Below, in pieces: positions 14,984 through 23,195 of a DNA stretch of 56,884 nucleotides. Location of the stretch: IMG/VR virus record IMGVR_UViG_3300030102_001231, positions 574-57,457 of that record; one strand, given 5' to 3'. Each line of letters starts with the position of its first letter. The stretch's first letter is position 1. The stretch is from a virus. The translations under genes were made by a program, and so were the position numbers. The notes under the pieces are model-generated. The model ran no database searches and was not told the origin of the DNA. It saw nothing but the letters and a program-made list of their open reading frames with translations.

Positions 14984-17451
14984 TATCTATCCTTGTTTCG
15001 GCTTTCCTGTATAGCCTTTAGTGTGTCTAGATCTGACTTGGCGTTGTCCCTACGGCGCTCTGCGGCCATCTTGACTCCAGCCTTTCTAGCGTCTATTTGC
15101 ATCTCTTGTTGTTCTATCTTCAACTGTTCTGCGTCGATCATCGCATCTGCTTGATCTTTCTGAGTTTTTCTTTGTAATTCAGCGGCTTGCAACTGTGCGT
15201 CGGTCTGATCTTTCTGCATCTTACGCTGCACTTCTTGTTGTTTGACCTGCAGTTCTGCTTGCTTTAACTGCATTAGCGGGTCTTGCGCTTGCTGCTGCGC
15301 TTGCTGTTGTGCAGCCTGCTGTTGACGCGCCTGTGTGATCTGCTGTCCTGCTTGTGCTGCCAAACGAGCTAGATTCAACTCTACTTCTTCTGACAGTTCT
15401 GCGTTCGGTGCAGGTAGCGGTGCGCCCAACTTCTCTTCCATCTGCTTGCGATATAAGAAGGCTGTGTGTTCTGCGATGTGTGCTTGTAGCGACGCCATGA
15501 TTCTCTGTGCCTGTGGGTTCTGCCCTAACATTTGAGCGATCATTGGATCTTTCATAAAAGCTGTATGTGCCGCGATATGCGCTTCGTGATCTTGGTATAT
15601 AAATGCTTTCAACGGTTTACCATTCAATGCGTTCATATTCTCACTTATAGGATCAACAGGTTTGGCATCATCCTCTGTCGGCACTAACTTGTCTGCGTTC
15701 TTCACGCCCAGCACTTCGATCATCTGCCTATGTAACTGCGGCAGGTCGTATATCTGCGGTGCAGACTGCGACATTTGTAACACAGCTTGATACTGAACCA
15801 CTCGCTGAGCCATCGTAGAGCTATTAGGATCACTGACAGGGATCACGTCCACCATCATATAGTCCATCTGACGAGCGGTTATCTCTCCGCGTATCGGCTC
15901 GTACCCGTACTCCGCTGGAGCATACTCAGCCATTATCGCTTTAAGCAGCTTAAACTCCTGCTTCATAGCGTAGTGAACGCGGGCTTGAACTGCAGCCATC
16001 GGTTTTAGAGTACGCTCTAGAAGGGCCAGAGTTGTCCCCACAGGGGCGTTTGCTGACATGTCCGAAATGTTCATGTCACTTATGGCACCCAGCCTACGAC
16101 CTTCCTGAGTGATCTTATCTAGTAGTTGTAGTAGGGTCTGGCTCGGCTCCTTGTATGGGAGCGGCATTATGTTGTCACGGATGCTGCCAGACGGCACATC
16201 TACATCCTTAAACTCCCCCGGCTCTATCGGTACATCATCACCCTTTATACGTAACCCGCGAGACTTTAGACCTCCGGGCAGATTAGATAACGTACCAGCG
16301 TCCACAAGCTGCCGTATGATGGAGGTGCCCGCTTTAGCGTACCCCCCTATTATGTGAATCAAACCTAGCCCGTAAAAGCCAAATCCGGGCACGTATGCAT
16401 AGTGTACGAAGTGTTGACGCTTGAGCATCAGGGGATCTTCTTCGTTCCAGTTACGACGTATCGCTAATATTTCACCTGTTCCACGCTCAATAGTTACGAC
16501 GTAAGGCTTTGCTATTTGGTCTTTCTCGTCGCCATCTTCTTCATCGACACCTTCTATAATGATGTCAGCGTGTATCTCGTAGACCGCGTACCTATTATCG
16601 TCTGTTATAGAGTAGCCACCTTCTTCAGCCTTACGCTCTTCTATGTCAGTGTGGTAAGGCTGTGGGCTTCCTAGATCTACATCTCTGTAAAACCCAGACA
16701 CTTGTAACTTCTTAAGCTCGTTCTTAGTCTTACGCATGATGTGCGTAACACGTTCAGCACTCTCTATATTAGACGCGCCGTATGGCACAACTACATCTTC
16801 GGCGGGTATGTACAATGCAACCTGCCTACCTATGTTCGGATCAAAATAAACTTTTTTGAACGCACTACCAGCCAAGCCAAGGCTGTATAACAGGCGCTCA
16901 TGCTCGGGTCTGTACTCCACCATGCGCTCGGTGAGTTCGTAGTTCATATCGGCTTTTACGCGCTGTGCAGCCTCATCCTTGTCTTTAGTTTCTTCACCAA
17001 GGATCTTTACACGTACAGGGCCAGCGGCGGGAAAAGTCTCAGACATGGTTTCTGCTTGAAAGCGTATAGCTGCTTCAGCAAGGACTGTGGAGTACACACC
17101 ACACGCGCCTTCCCACGGCTCGTTACGCTCTTCGTACTTAAAACCAAGAACGTCCAACCCCCTGACAAAGCTATCAGCCCAATCCTTGCGGCTGTGCGTA
17201 TCGGCATCCACTGCACCGATAAGCTCGCTAGATATTTTGTTTAGCTCGTTATCCTCTAAAAACTCTGCAATGTTGTCGCCAAATTGCATCATGTCGCCAA
17301 TGTCAGCGTCGGGAATAATCGTAATCTCTACAGAGCCGTCATCCAGAGTTACCATCTCTGGGTCTACAATCTCTATCTCCAGACTTGCGCCAGTTTCGCT
17401 TTCTTGCTCTATGCCTAATGGAGCAGCGTACAATCCTTTATCAACAGCCAT
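14983..17451 (-). CDS. Portal protein (large, P22/podovirus-type)
   Basis: 822 aa, close to the size of P22-like portals. Residues ~75-110 contain RKDWADSFVRGLDVLGFKYE and EPWEGACGVYSTVLAEAAIR, followed by the wing/stem region (YIPAEDVVVPYGA; HFVHYAYVPGFGFYGLGLIH), which is characteristic of these portals. The C-terminal ~130 residues are a Gln/Lys-rich coiled coil (QQAAQQQAQQQAQDP, KMQKDQTDAQLQ), matching the helical barrel that projects into the capsid in P22. It forms the dodecameric DNA gate and packaging-motor docking site. Abuts TerL with one-base overlap. Confidence 0.85.
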   Translation of the reverse strand: MAVDKGLYAAPLGIEQESETGASLEIEIVDPEMVTLDDGSVEITIIPDADIGDMMQFGDNIAEFLEDNELNKISSELIGAVDADTHSRKDWADSFVRGLDVLGFKYEERNEPWEGACGVYSTVLAEAAIRFQAETMSETFPAAGPVRVKILGEETKDKDEAAQRVKADMNYELTERMVEYRPEHERLLYSLGLAGSAFKKVYFDPNIGRQVALYIPAEDVVVPYGASNIESAERVTHIMRKTKNELKKLQVSGFYRDVDLGSPQPYHTDIEERKAEEGGYSITDDNRYAVYEIHADIIIEGVDEEDGDEKDQIAKPYVVTIERGTGEILAIRRNWNEEDPLMLKRQHFVHYAYVPGFGFYGLGLIHIIGGYAKAGTSIIRQLVDAGTLSNLPGGLKSRGLRIKGDDVPIEPGEFKDVDVPSGSIRDNIMPLPYKEPSQTLLQLLDKITQEGRRLGAISDMNISDMSANAPVGTTLALLERTLKPMAAVQARVHYAMKQEFKLLKAIMAEYAPAEYGYEPIRGEITARQMDYMMVDVIPVSDPNSSTMAQRVVQYQAVLQMSQSAPQIYDLPQLHRQMIEVLGVKNADKLVPTEDDAKPVDPISENMNALNGKPLKAFIYQDHEAHIAAHTAFMKDPMIAQMLGQNPQAQRIMASLQAHIAEHTAFLYRKQMEEKLGAPLPAPNAELSEEVELNLARLAAQAGQQITQARQQQAAQQQAQQQAQDPLMQLKQAELQVKQQEVQRKMQKDQTDAQLQAAELQRKTQKDQADAMIDAEQLKIEQQEMQIDARKAGVKMAAERRRDNAKSDLDTLKAIQESRNKDR

Positions 17452-19016
17452 TAGTAGTACCCGCCTCTGCGTTGTTTAAAATACCGCTGTTCTTCAGGCT
17501 CATCTGTCGGTAGGCGTATGAACCCACCCTGCCTAAAACGCATGAGCGCCATGACCGTGGAGTCAACCAAGTCATCATGGCTCATAAATGGGAACCCAGC
17601 GATTTCTTCAATTACTTCTTCCGCCCACCTCGTAGGAGGCACCCAGCATATACCACTTGCTACAATATCTGCTACTGAGTTTAGTCGTGCCAGTTTGTCA
17701 CCTGACCCTCTATGTGGTGTGTATTCAGACACGGGTAGACCCATACGCCGCATCTCTTGATACAGCGCCGTGCCTGCCGACTTCTTCTCCACTATGAATG
17801 CGTCTGGCTCCCACTCCATATACTCTTCCATAGCCATGTCTTTTAGCTCTGGAAACTCTAGTCGCTTCTTTATACTGTTTAGCAGCACTATATTGTACGC
17901 ATCTACCTCTTCATTCATAAACACGCCCCACGTAGTGAGTGCTGTGTAGTCCGCACGGTTGTGAGTCTCGGCTGCAGCATCCAGTGACATGATTATATAT
18001 TCACAACTGGGCGGGTTGTCCTGATCCCATATCTGCCACCATTCGCGTTTGACCAACGCGGCTTCTTCTGCGGTAGGTTCTTGTTGGTATTGTGCGTTCC
18101 ATTGGAATGTAGGCATGGATGCCTTGGTGCGAAGCAGTGCTTCTAGGTCAAAAAACTCAGGCCACAGCGGTTTCTCTACTATATCGCCCGTTTCTGCGTC
18201 TTCTATATCCAAAATTGCAGGAAATTCTACGATTTCGTACTGATCTGCCCGCTCATTCTGCGTCATATCCTTGGTTACACGCCCAGTTAGGTCATCCATG
18301 TGCCATCTGGTCTGAATTATGGCTACACGACCCCCCGGCATGAGACGAGTACGCGCTCCAAACGTGAACCAATCGTATGCTTTGGCAAAAACTTCAAAAT
18401 TACCGTTGATTACGTCCTGTTCTGAGTGCGGATCGTCCACTAAAAGCAAGTCCGCGCCCCTTCCTGCGATTGACGAGCCAATTCCACAGGCGTAATACTC
18501 TCCACCAACGCTTGTGTTCCACCTTCCTGCTGATTTTGAGTCTATCGCCAGCTTCACGGTAGGGAATATCGTTGCGTACTCCTCCGTTGCAATCAGATTT
18601 CGCACCTTTCGGCCAAAATCTACCGCTAAATCGGTGGTGTGCGACACCATCATTACCTTTTTGTTTGGGTTTCTCCCCAAAAACCATGCTGGGTACATGA
18701 TAGACACTAGGTTTGACTTCCCGTGTCGCGGAGGAATGTTCACGCATATACGATCTTTGTTACCTTGCTCAATATCCATGAGCATGTCAGCTAGTATTCT
18801 ATGGTGTTTGCCGACAATGAAGTCGGGTTGCATACGTTTGCAGAACTCTATTAGGTCATCGTAGGCTGCTTGATTGCTTTTACGTGCCTCTAACTCATCA
18901 ACAAGTCGGTCTATCTCTGCAACTTCTTCCGCTGTATACACATTCAAGTTGTCCAACATCTGCTGGACTTCCTCTTCAGTAAAATCAAAAGCGGAATCAG
19001 TCATCATACTCGTCAT
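17451..19016 (-). CDS. terL: Terminase large subunit
   Basis: 521 aa DNA-packaging ATPase and nuclease. Walker A is NIPPRHGKSN with K100; VMMVSHTTDLAVDFGRKVRN follows; Walker B is LLLVDDPHSE (D194/D195); WNTSVGGEYYACGIGSSIAG and RVAIIQTRWHMDDLTGRV are typical of this family. The C-terminal nuclease half has YIIMSLDAAAE (first acidic residue), DAFIVEKKSAGTALYQEMRR, and SHDDLVDSTVMALMRF near the end. It overlaps the small-subunit gene by 20 bp and shares one base with the portal gene. Confidence 0.93.
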   Translation of the reverse strand: MTSMMTDSAFDFTEEEVQQMLDNLNVYTAEEVAEIDRLVDELEARKSNQAAYDDLIEFCKRMQPDFIVGKHHRILADMLMDIEQGNKDRICVNIPPRHGKSNLVSIMYPAWFLGRNPNKKVMMVSHTTDLAVDFGRKVRNLIATEEYATIFPTVKLAIDSKSAGRWNTSVGGEYYACGIGSSIAGRGADLLLVDDPHSEQDVINGNFEVFAKAYDWFTFGARTRLMPGGRVAIIQTRWHMDDLTGRVTKDMTQNERADQYEIVEFPAILDIEDAETGDIVEKPLWPEFFDLEALLRTKASMPTFQWNAQYQQEPTAEEAALVKREWWQIWDQDNPPSCEYIIMSLDAAAETHNRADYTALTTWGVFMNEEVDAYNIVLLNSIKKRLEFPELKDMAMEEYMEWEPDAFIVEKKSAGTALYQEMRRMGLPVSEYTPHRGSGDKLARLNSVADIVASGICWVPPTRWAEEVIEEIAGFPFMSHDDLVDSTVMALMRFRQGGFIRLPTDEPEEQRYFKQRRGGYY

Positions 19017-19602
19017 CTAGCTCCGCAAGTTCGGCCTCAACATCTATAGGTGAGTTGTCTATGACAACAGCATCTTCAATATCGTCTTCGGGGTTGACTA
19101 GTTTTTCTAACTTAGCCCGTAATTTAGCGCGTAGATCGTCAGTTGACTGATGCGTTATTGTAACTTCTGACTTCTCAGCAAACAATCCTACGTCTGAGAT
19201 CTTACCCAGCAACTCCAATGCACGAATACGTATGCGCGGGTCATCATTCTCAGACTCCAGCAGTAGCTTATTTGTGACTAAATGCCGTATCTGGGTAGCG
19301 CTTTCTGCTACAGAGTGACCGAACTCGTTGAGTATGTGGTTGGTAAGTACAAGAGATGCAGGTGTTAAAGTTGCTGCACGCTTAGTTGTTACTTTTTTGG
19401 ACGTTGCTTCGGGATCATCTGCATATGCAACGGCAAGTTTAGCCGCCACATCCTTATCCTCTCTCGTTGGTTCTATGTCCAGCCCATGCTCTGCAAGTTC
19501 TTCTGCAGTATTACACGCTGCTTCGGCACGCTCCCTAAGATCTTCATAGGGAGTATCAGCATCTATAGGTACACCAATCTCAGGTTCTATATGCAAGGTC
19601 AT
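18997..19602 (-). CDS. Putative terminase small subunit
   Basis: 201 aa, first gene of the late minus-strand operon and overlapping terL by 20 bp. It has an acidic N-terminus, a central helical region (PASLVLTNHILNEFGHSVAE), then DPRIRIRALELLGKISDVGL followed by a charged coiled coil and an acidic tail ending AELAELDDEYDD. The RIRALELLGKISDVGLF segment is, from memory, typical of the small-terminase-like protein of marine phages. Role: recognises the packaging start and loads TerL. The HTH is not obvious, so moderate confidence. Confidence 0.7.
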   Translation of the reverse strand: MTLHIEPEIGVPIDADTPYEDLRERAEAACNTAEELAEHGLDIEPTREDKDVAAKLAVAYADDPEATSKKVTTKRAATLTPASLVLTNHILNEFGHSVAESATQIRHLVTNKLLLESENDDPRIRIRALELLGKISDVGLFAEKSEVTITHQSTDDLRAKLRAKLEKLVNPEDDIEDAVVIDNSPIDVEAELAELDDEYDD

Positions 19603-19634
19603 AAATTGTTCGCTGGCGTTAAGCCGTTGCGCCG

Positions 19635-19662
19635 AATATACACAACAAAAAATTTTTTACAA
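19635..19662 (-). promoter_or_regulatory. Candidate late promoter upstream of terS
   Basis: On the minus strand, TTGTAA (19662-19657) and TATATT (19640-19635) are separated by 16 bp containing an A/T tract. Matches to TTGACA/TATAAT are 4/6 and 5/6. It would start transcription just upstream of terS and of the whole late unit. No strong terS ribosome binding site is visible. Confidence 0.4.
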
Positions 19663-19833
19663 TCAGGAGGTTGGGACTCCTATAGGGGGGTGTTCCTATA
19701 TAGAGGGGGGTGGGGTCTGGGATTTGAGAAAATTGCAATTTATTCGTGGAAATTAGTAATACATAGGCGCATGGGACTCCTGTGCTAGACAGCGGGTCAT
19801 AGGGGTAGGGTAGGGGCCGCGATACACCGTTTT

Positions 19834-19858
19834 TAGTCTTGTCTGGACTAGAATTGAC
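19834..19858 (+). promoter_or_regulatory. Regulatory block copy 1: TAGTC-N7-GACTA dyad plus GAATTGAC
   Basis: A 17-bp dyad (TAGTC, 7 bp, GACTA) is followed at once by GAATTGAC, the -35 of the promoter for the 230-aa gene. The same block, 19 of 25 positions identical, recurs at 28182-28206 upstream of another plus-strand gene. Looks like an operator or activator site for a dimeric protein. Confidence 0.6.
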
Positions 19859-19881
19859 TTTTAACTAAATATCATTAAACT
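19854..19881 (+). promoter_or_regulatory. Sigma70-like promoter of the 230-aa gene
   Basis: TTGACT (19854-19859), 16-bp AT-rich spacer, TAAACT (19876-19881). Matches are 5/6 and 4/6. It lies about 50 bp upstream of the start codon at 19931 and is overlapped at its -35 by the dyad block. Confidence 0.5.
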
Positions 19882-19930
19882 GTATTAGGTCGAATCAATC
19901 GACATTAACTAAAACTACTTGGAGTCAATT

Positions 19931-20623
19931 ATGACTGATCTAAACCACAATTTACCGCCACTACCTACTGCAATACGCGAAGCAATCATTGCCGACGGCA
20001 AAGCTGGCAAGGCAGACGCGAGAGCGGAGCGCTCATTAGATGAGGCGATTGCCGCGCACAATGCCGACTCACCAGAATCCGACCGCATTACTGTGGAGCG
20101 ATTGTCCGCTGGGTATGCATCCAAGCATGGCGGCATCTTCGCTGAATGGCGGCTCGATATCTTCTGCAATTATGTCGGATCGGTAACGACACCGACTATC
20201 GCCCGAGCGTATCGAGATGCGAAGGGTAGTCTGCCCAAGGCGAAAAAAGCGCTGAGCAGTACCCAAGCCGCCACGCTATCGGATACCCGCGCAATCTGGA
20301 ATGGTAAATTCAACAGGCTAATCAGCCGATTGACTACTGCCGAACGCGATGCCGCCGTGCTAGCAATCCAAGCTAAGCAAGATGCGGGCGAGGATCTTAC
20401 AGCAGAAGAGCAATTGCAGATTAACCCACCGCTCCCCAGCGCGGTAGACGCGACAGTTAAGCAAGTCAAAAGCCTGCAGAAAATCGTACAGCCCGAAGAT
20501 GGCGCGGAAAAATACCGCAACGATTTTCCAGAAGGTGGAATGCTTAAGATTGCAATGCTAGTCGGGCAGATCGAAACCGAACTGGGCAAGTTAAAGCCTG
20601 CCGACGAATCCGACAACAGCTAA
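19931..20623 (+). CDS. Stand-alone protein of unknown function
   Basis: 230 aa from ATG 19931 with TTGGAG 7 nt upstream; an in-frame TTG at 19919 is less likely. The product begins MTDLNHNLPPLPTAIREAII and is Ala-rich and helical (ADGKAGKADARAERSLDEAI), with a central SAGYASKHGGIFAEWRLDIF segment and AYRDAKGSLPKAKKALSS. No family recognised; it could be a DNA-binding or antirepressor-like protein, but no motif proves it. It has its own promoter, dyad block and UUCG terminator, and appears more GC-rich than the early genes: a moron-like, independently regulated unit. Confidence 0.8.
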   Translation: MTDLNHNLPPLPTAIREAIIADGKAGKADARAERSLDEAIAAHNADSPESDRITVERLSAGYASKHGGIFAEWRLDIFCNYVGSVTTPTIARAYRDAKGSLPKAKKALSSTQAATLSDTRAIWNGKFNRLISRLTTAERDAAVLAIQAKQDAGEDLTAEEQLQINPPLPSAVDATVKQVKSLQKIVQPEDGAEKYRNDFPEGGMLKIAMLVGQIETELGKLKPADESDNS

Positions 20624-20630
20624 ACCAACC

Positions 20631-20680
20631 GGCCCCTTCGGGGGCCATCCATTTGGCCTCGCTTCGGCGGGGCTTTTTTT
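20631..20680 (+). terminator. Double UUCG hairpin terminator
   Basis: GGCCCC-TTCG-GGGGCC (20631-20646) is followed by a second hairpin GCCTCGC-TTCG-GCGGGGC (20656-20673) and T7 (20674-20680). It ends the transcript of the 230-aa gene. A further GGTTTC-T5-GAAACC hairpin lies at 20681-20697. Confidence 0.9.
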
Positions 20681-20688
20681 GGTTTCTT

Positions 20689-20826
20689 TTTGAAACCAGT
20701 GATAAATGTTGCGCTGCGTCTCACTGCTGTACTTGAGCCGGAGAAGCGTAACGTATGTTGCACTGTAAGAATTTAGTACGGAACAGACTAATTCTTTGAA
20801 ACCAGTGATGAAAGTTGCGCCGCGTC
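20689..20826 (+). repeat. Two 32-bp direct repeats, starts 106 bp apart
   Basis: Copies at 20689-20720 and 20795-20826 match at 29 of 32 positions; each starts TTTGAAACCAGTGAT and ends GCGTC. They are non-coding and directly precede the AATGTTC array. They could be replication, recombination or regulatory elements. Confidence 0.8.
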
Positions 20827-20828
20827 CT

Positions 20829-21181
20829 AATGTTCGCAAAAAGGGGCTAATGTTCTTGCAATGTTCTTATAATGTTCGCAAATTTTTAGCCAAAAACGAA
20901 CATTACAAACGTATCATCCAGTTGTATCTGGTGGTATCTAGTATTAATTAAACTAATTTATTGTATGTATATATATATAAATCTAACAATGTTCTAAAGT
21001 TAGGGTAAATTTATGGCGATATTTTAGAAAAAATTTATTTTCTCTCCCTCTATACGCGATTCCGCACCCTTTTTTCTCACCCCTCGCACCGCCTAAATTT
21101 TCCAATATTTTTACTACATTAGAACATTACTTATATATCAAGCACTTGCGCACCTACCTACAAGAACAATTTAGGAACATT
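20829..21181. repeat. Iteron-like array of eight AATGTTC/GAACATT sites; candidate origin
   Basis: Plus-orientation AATGTTC at 20829, 20849, 20860, 20871 and 20988; inverted GAACATT at 20898, 21122 and 21175. Several copies extend to TAATGTTCGCAAA. The first four are spaced 20, 11 and 11 bp, close to helical turns. The surrounding DNA is very AT-rich (for example 20935-21050). No gene lies in 20624-21316. Iterons plus an AT-rich segment next to early genes suggest a replication origin or a multi-site repressor region. Confidence 0.65.
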
Positions 21182-21238
21182 ACAGTACATTTCAGTACAT
21201 TACATTACCTACTCTCAAATAACATAATCTGACTTCAC

Positions 21239-21267
21239 TTGACATTACCTGTGTAACATGTTATAAT
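21239..21267 (+). promoter_or_regulatory. Consensus sigma70 early promoter
   Basis: TTGACA (21239-21244), 17-bp spacer, TATAAT (21262-21267): a perfect match to both hexamers at the optimal spacing. It drives the early plus-strand operon starting at 21317. A perfect 10-bp palindrome TAACATGTTA (21254-21263) overlaps the -10 element. Confidence 0.9.
21254..21263. promoter_or_regulatory. Palindrome over the early promoter -10, candidate operator
   Basis: TAACATGTTA is a perfect palindrome covering the spacer end and first bases of the -10 box. A bound dimer would block host RNA polymerase. Short palindromes can arise by chance in AT-rich DNA. Confidence 0.4.
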
Positions 21268-21316
21268 AGTCGGGTGTTTCGTCATTTCAAAATTTTTACA
21301 TTGGAGGTTTTCAGTC

Positions 21317-21577
21317 TTGAGAAGATACAAACCAGTCCGCAAGCCACGGCGTCCCGCACGTCCGTTCCGCGCACTTTCTGTGCAGCCCACACTTGGGCAA
21401 GAGCGCATGGTCGCACATCGTGAGATGTATCCATCGCGCAAGCTGTCACCCCCGACAGCCGAATCTAGTACAGCCCGTACTAAAAATGAGCAGTCCACAT
21501 TCACTGTGGCACCTGCCTACAACAAGGGCGCGTATCAAGTGATACCTGCGTCTGACATTCAATACATTGGGAAGTAA
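21317..21577 (+). CDS. 86-aa basic protein, first early gene
   Basis: Probable TTG start at 21317 with TTGGAGG 9 nt upstream; no in-frame ATG occurs before codon 31. The N-terminus is strongly basic and Pro-rich (MRRYKPVRKPRRPARPFRAL). No domain recognised. As the first product of the strongest promoter it may be a host-takeover protein, for example binding nucleic acid or host RNA polymerase; this rests only on position and charge. Confidence 0.65.
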   Translation: MRRYKPVRKPRRPARPFRALSVQPTLGQERMVAHREMYPSRKLSPPTAESSTARTKNEQSTFTVAPAYNKGAYQVIPASDIQYIGK

Positions 21578-21579
21578 CT

Positions 21580-21939
21580 ATGAAAGAACTAGAAAGCATG
21601 GAGCGGCATGACATGCCCTTTATTTGCACTTGGAATAGCCGTAAGCAGTATGGGAACGGCGATGGAGTTGTCGCTAACATCTTTATCAGGGACTCCCTGC
21701 TCTTTGGGCGCGAAGTGGGCAGTGACTCTGAGGGCTGCTTTTTCTTCGATCTAAACGAAAATATGACCGAGGATGAAAACCACGATTCGGCTGCTTGGCA
21801 AGTGCTTAAAAGACTTGATTTGCAGGACATATACACACTGATACGTACTTGCCGTTGTCCAGACGAACCTAGTTATCAGGACAAAGAGTACCTTGGTGGG
21901 TGGATATACGTGCTGACGCGCAGAATCGTATCTAAATAA
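21580..21939 (+). CDS. Early protein of unknown function (119 aa)
   Basis: ATG 21580 follows the previous stop by 2 nt with GGGAAG upstream. The product starts MKELESMERHDMPFICTWNS, with GREVGSDSEGCFFFDLNENM in the middle and a Cys pair (RTCRCPDEPSY) near the C-terminus. Mixed alpha/beta, acidic. No match to a known family. Confidence 0.7.
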   Translation: MKELESMERHDMPFICTWNSRKQYGNGDGVVANIFIRDSLLFGREVGSDSEGCFFFDLNENMTEDENHDSAAWQVLKRLDLQDIYTLIRTCRCPDEPSYQDKEYLGGWIYVLTRRIVSK

Positions 21940-21948
21940 GGAACAAGT

Positions 21949-22143
21949 ATGAACTTAGAAAAAGTAACAGGGGGTATCGCCCTCTTCTCAGGTCTTATGA
22001 CCTACATAGTATTACTAGGTGTGGTCGAGGACATCGCCGTGCCTGTAAGCCATACACACGCAGCAACCTTCTGGGTGTGTTTCACCGCGACTGTGATGTT
22101 CGCAGTCGTTCACTTTCTTTGCAGATTGGAGAACCGCAAATGA
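21949..22143 (+). CDS. Small two-span membrane protein
   Basis: 64 aa with two hydrophobic stretches, residues ~8-28 (GGIALFSGLMTYIVLLGVV) and ~40-58 (ATFWVCFTATVMFAVVHFL), a short polar loop with PVSHTHA, and a basic end (CRLENRK). Ribosome binding site AAGGAA. Its stop overlaps the next start (ATGA). It is in the early operon, away from the lysis genes, so a membrane-based early role such as superinfection exclusion is possible; no direct evidence. Confidence 0.75.
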   Translation: MNLEKVTGGIALFSGLMTYIVLLGVVEDIAVPVSHTHAATFWVCFTATVMFAVVHFLCRLENRK

Positions 22144-23195
22144 TTACTGAGTTTGGAAAACTTATAACCGAGGAGCCAGCAATGGACGAGCATGAAGAGT
22201 TGAATAAGATCAACGAGGAGGAACAAACGGTATTCCCGTTTGCCCAAGAAGAAGTTAGTGTGGATTACACTGAATTACAGGACATACAGTCCTCGACAGT
22301 CAGTGCGCCCACCATGCGTGAAGCAGCAGCAGTCGTAACCTTTCATACAGGTGTGTGGAACAACCAACGACGTGACCTCAAAGCCACAGCCCAGATCAGG
22401 CAAGCCAACGGTCTGGCTACCGAAGGTGTGTTTGGCGGTAAGATACTATTGCCTCACTGCAAATCCTTTCTGGAAGCCAAGCGACTCAGTGGCCTAGCGC
22501 GTAACACGTATTACCGTGCAACCAAGCCGTGGGTAAAAGGTGGGGGCGCAATGCCCAACCAAGACATACCCTCGTTCATCACAACCATGACTGCGATCAA
22601 GAACGACTTTGAGCGTGCAGCAGATCAGTTTGTGTGGGTCGATTACGATGATGCGGTAGTTGATGAACAGGTGCGGCTACAGGGTAGCGTGGACAGTCTG
22701 TTCAACCCTGACGATTACCCGCCCAAGGATGAGCTTCGTAAGATGTTCTACATCGACTTTGAGATCCAGCAGATCACACCCGACTGGCGCACCGACGTGG
22801 TGGACGAGGGCCATGAGGTTATCAGTGACTTCTACAAGAAGCAGCACACCAAGCTGATGCAGGGGTTCTCAAAGACCATCATGGGTGAACTAACGGGTAA
22901 GCTGGTTACGCTATCTGAGAGGTTGGCATATTCCGGTGTAAGTAGTACCAAAAATCCCAACTACAAGAAGTGGGGCGATCCAGTGTTGAACAATGTGGTG
23001 GACATGATCGACGTGCTGGAGCGGTTCAACTTTGGTGGTGACAACACCATGAGAGAGATTAGGCGGCAACTCAACCAAGCCCTACAAGGGCGAACCCTGA
23101 CAGCAGACATGCTCAAGACAAACGAGAGTTTGCGAGTGACAACTAAACAACAAATTGACGAAGTGTTGTCTGCACTTCCGTCACTAGACCAATAG
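22140..23195 (+). CDS. DUF3150-like partner of the AAA/VWA module
   Basis: 351 aa from ATG 22140 (GGAGAACCGCAA leader; a longer frame from 22077 lacks such a site). It has an acidic N-terminus, a conserved-looking TFHTGVWNNQRRDLKATAQI at ~67-86, LPHCKSFLEAKRLSGLARNTYY, and a helical C-terminal half (LMQGFSKTIMGELTGKLVTL). Gene order before a MoxR/CobS-like ATPase and a VWA protein, and the NTYY segment, recall the DUF3150 family found in such phage modules. Role unknown, probably substrate or adaptor for the ATPase. Confidence 0.65.
   Translation: MITEFGKLITEEPAMDEHEELNKINEEEQTVFPFAQEEVSVDYTELQDIQSSTVSAPTMREAAAVVTFHTGVWNNQRRDLKATAQIRQANGLATEGVFGGKILLPHCKSFLEAKRLSGLARNTYYRATKPWVKGGGAMPNQDIPSFITTMTAIKNDFERAADQFVWVDYDDAVVDEQVRLQGSVDSLFNPDDYPPKDELRKMFYIDFEIQQITPDWRTDVVDEGHEVISDFYKKQHTKLMQGFSKTIMGELTGKLVTLSERLAYSGVSSTKNPNYKKWGDPVLNNVVDMIDVLERFNFGGDNTMREIRRQLNQALQGRTLTADMLKTNESLRVTTKQQIDEVLSALPSLDQ

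Larger units (their letters stand above)
19603..19930 (+). other. Divergent control region between late and early units (no gene)
   Basis: 328 bp between terS (minus) and the 230-aa gene (plus). It holds a candidate late promoter near terS, a G-run stretch (19686-19730: two runs of six G, one of four and one of three), two copies of TGGGACTCCT (around 19674 and 19770), another G-rich run at 19800-19817, the 25-bp dyad block and a plus-strand promoter. The proximity to terS makes it a candidate packaging-site region; that is speculation. Confidence 0.6.

Noticed and set aside
19672-19691. GACTCCTATAGGG resembles the core of a T7 promoter
   Set aside because: It misses one base of the T7 core, no phage RNA polymerase gene is present, and no second copy was found. 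Likely chance.
20624-21316. CRISPR-like array from paired repeats
   Set aside because: Only two copies at 106 bp distance and no cas genes; iterons are too short and unevenly spaced.
22077-22139. Upstream extension of the 351-aa protein
   Set aside because: It starts with TTG inside the previous gene and has no ribosome binding site; ATG 22140 has a strong one and an ATGA junction.
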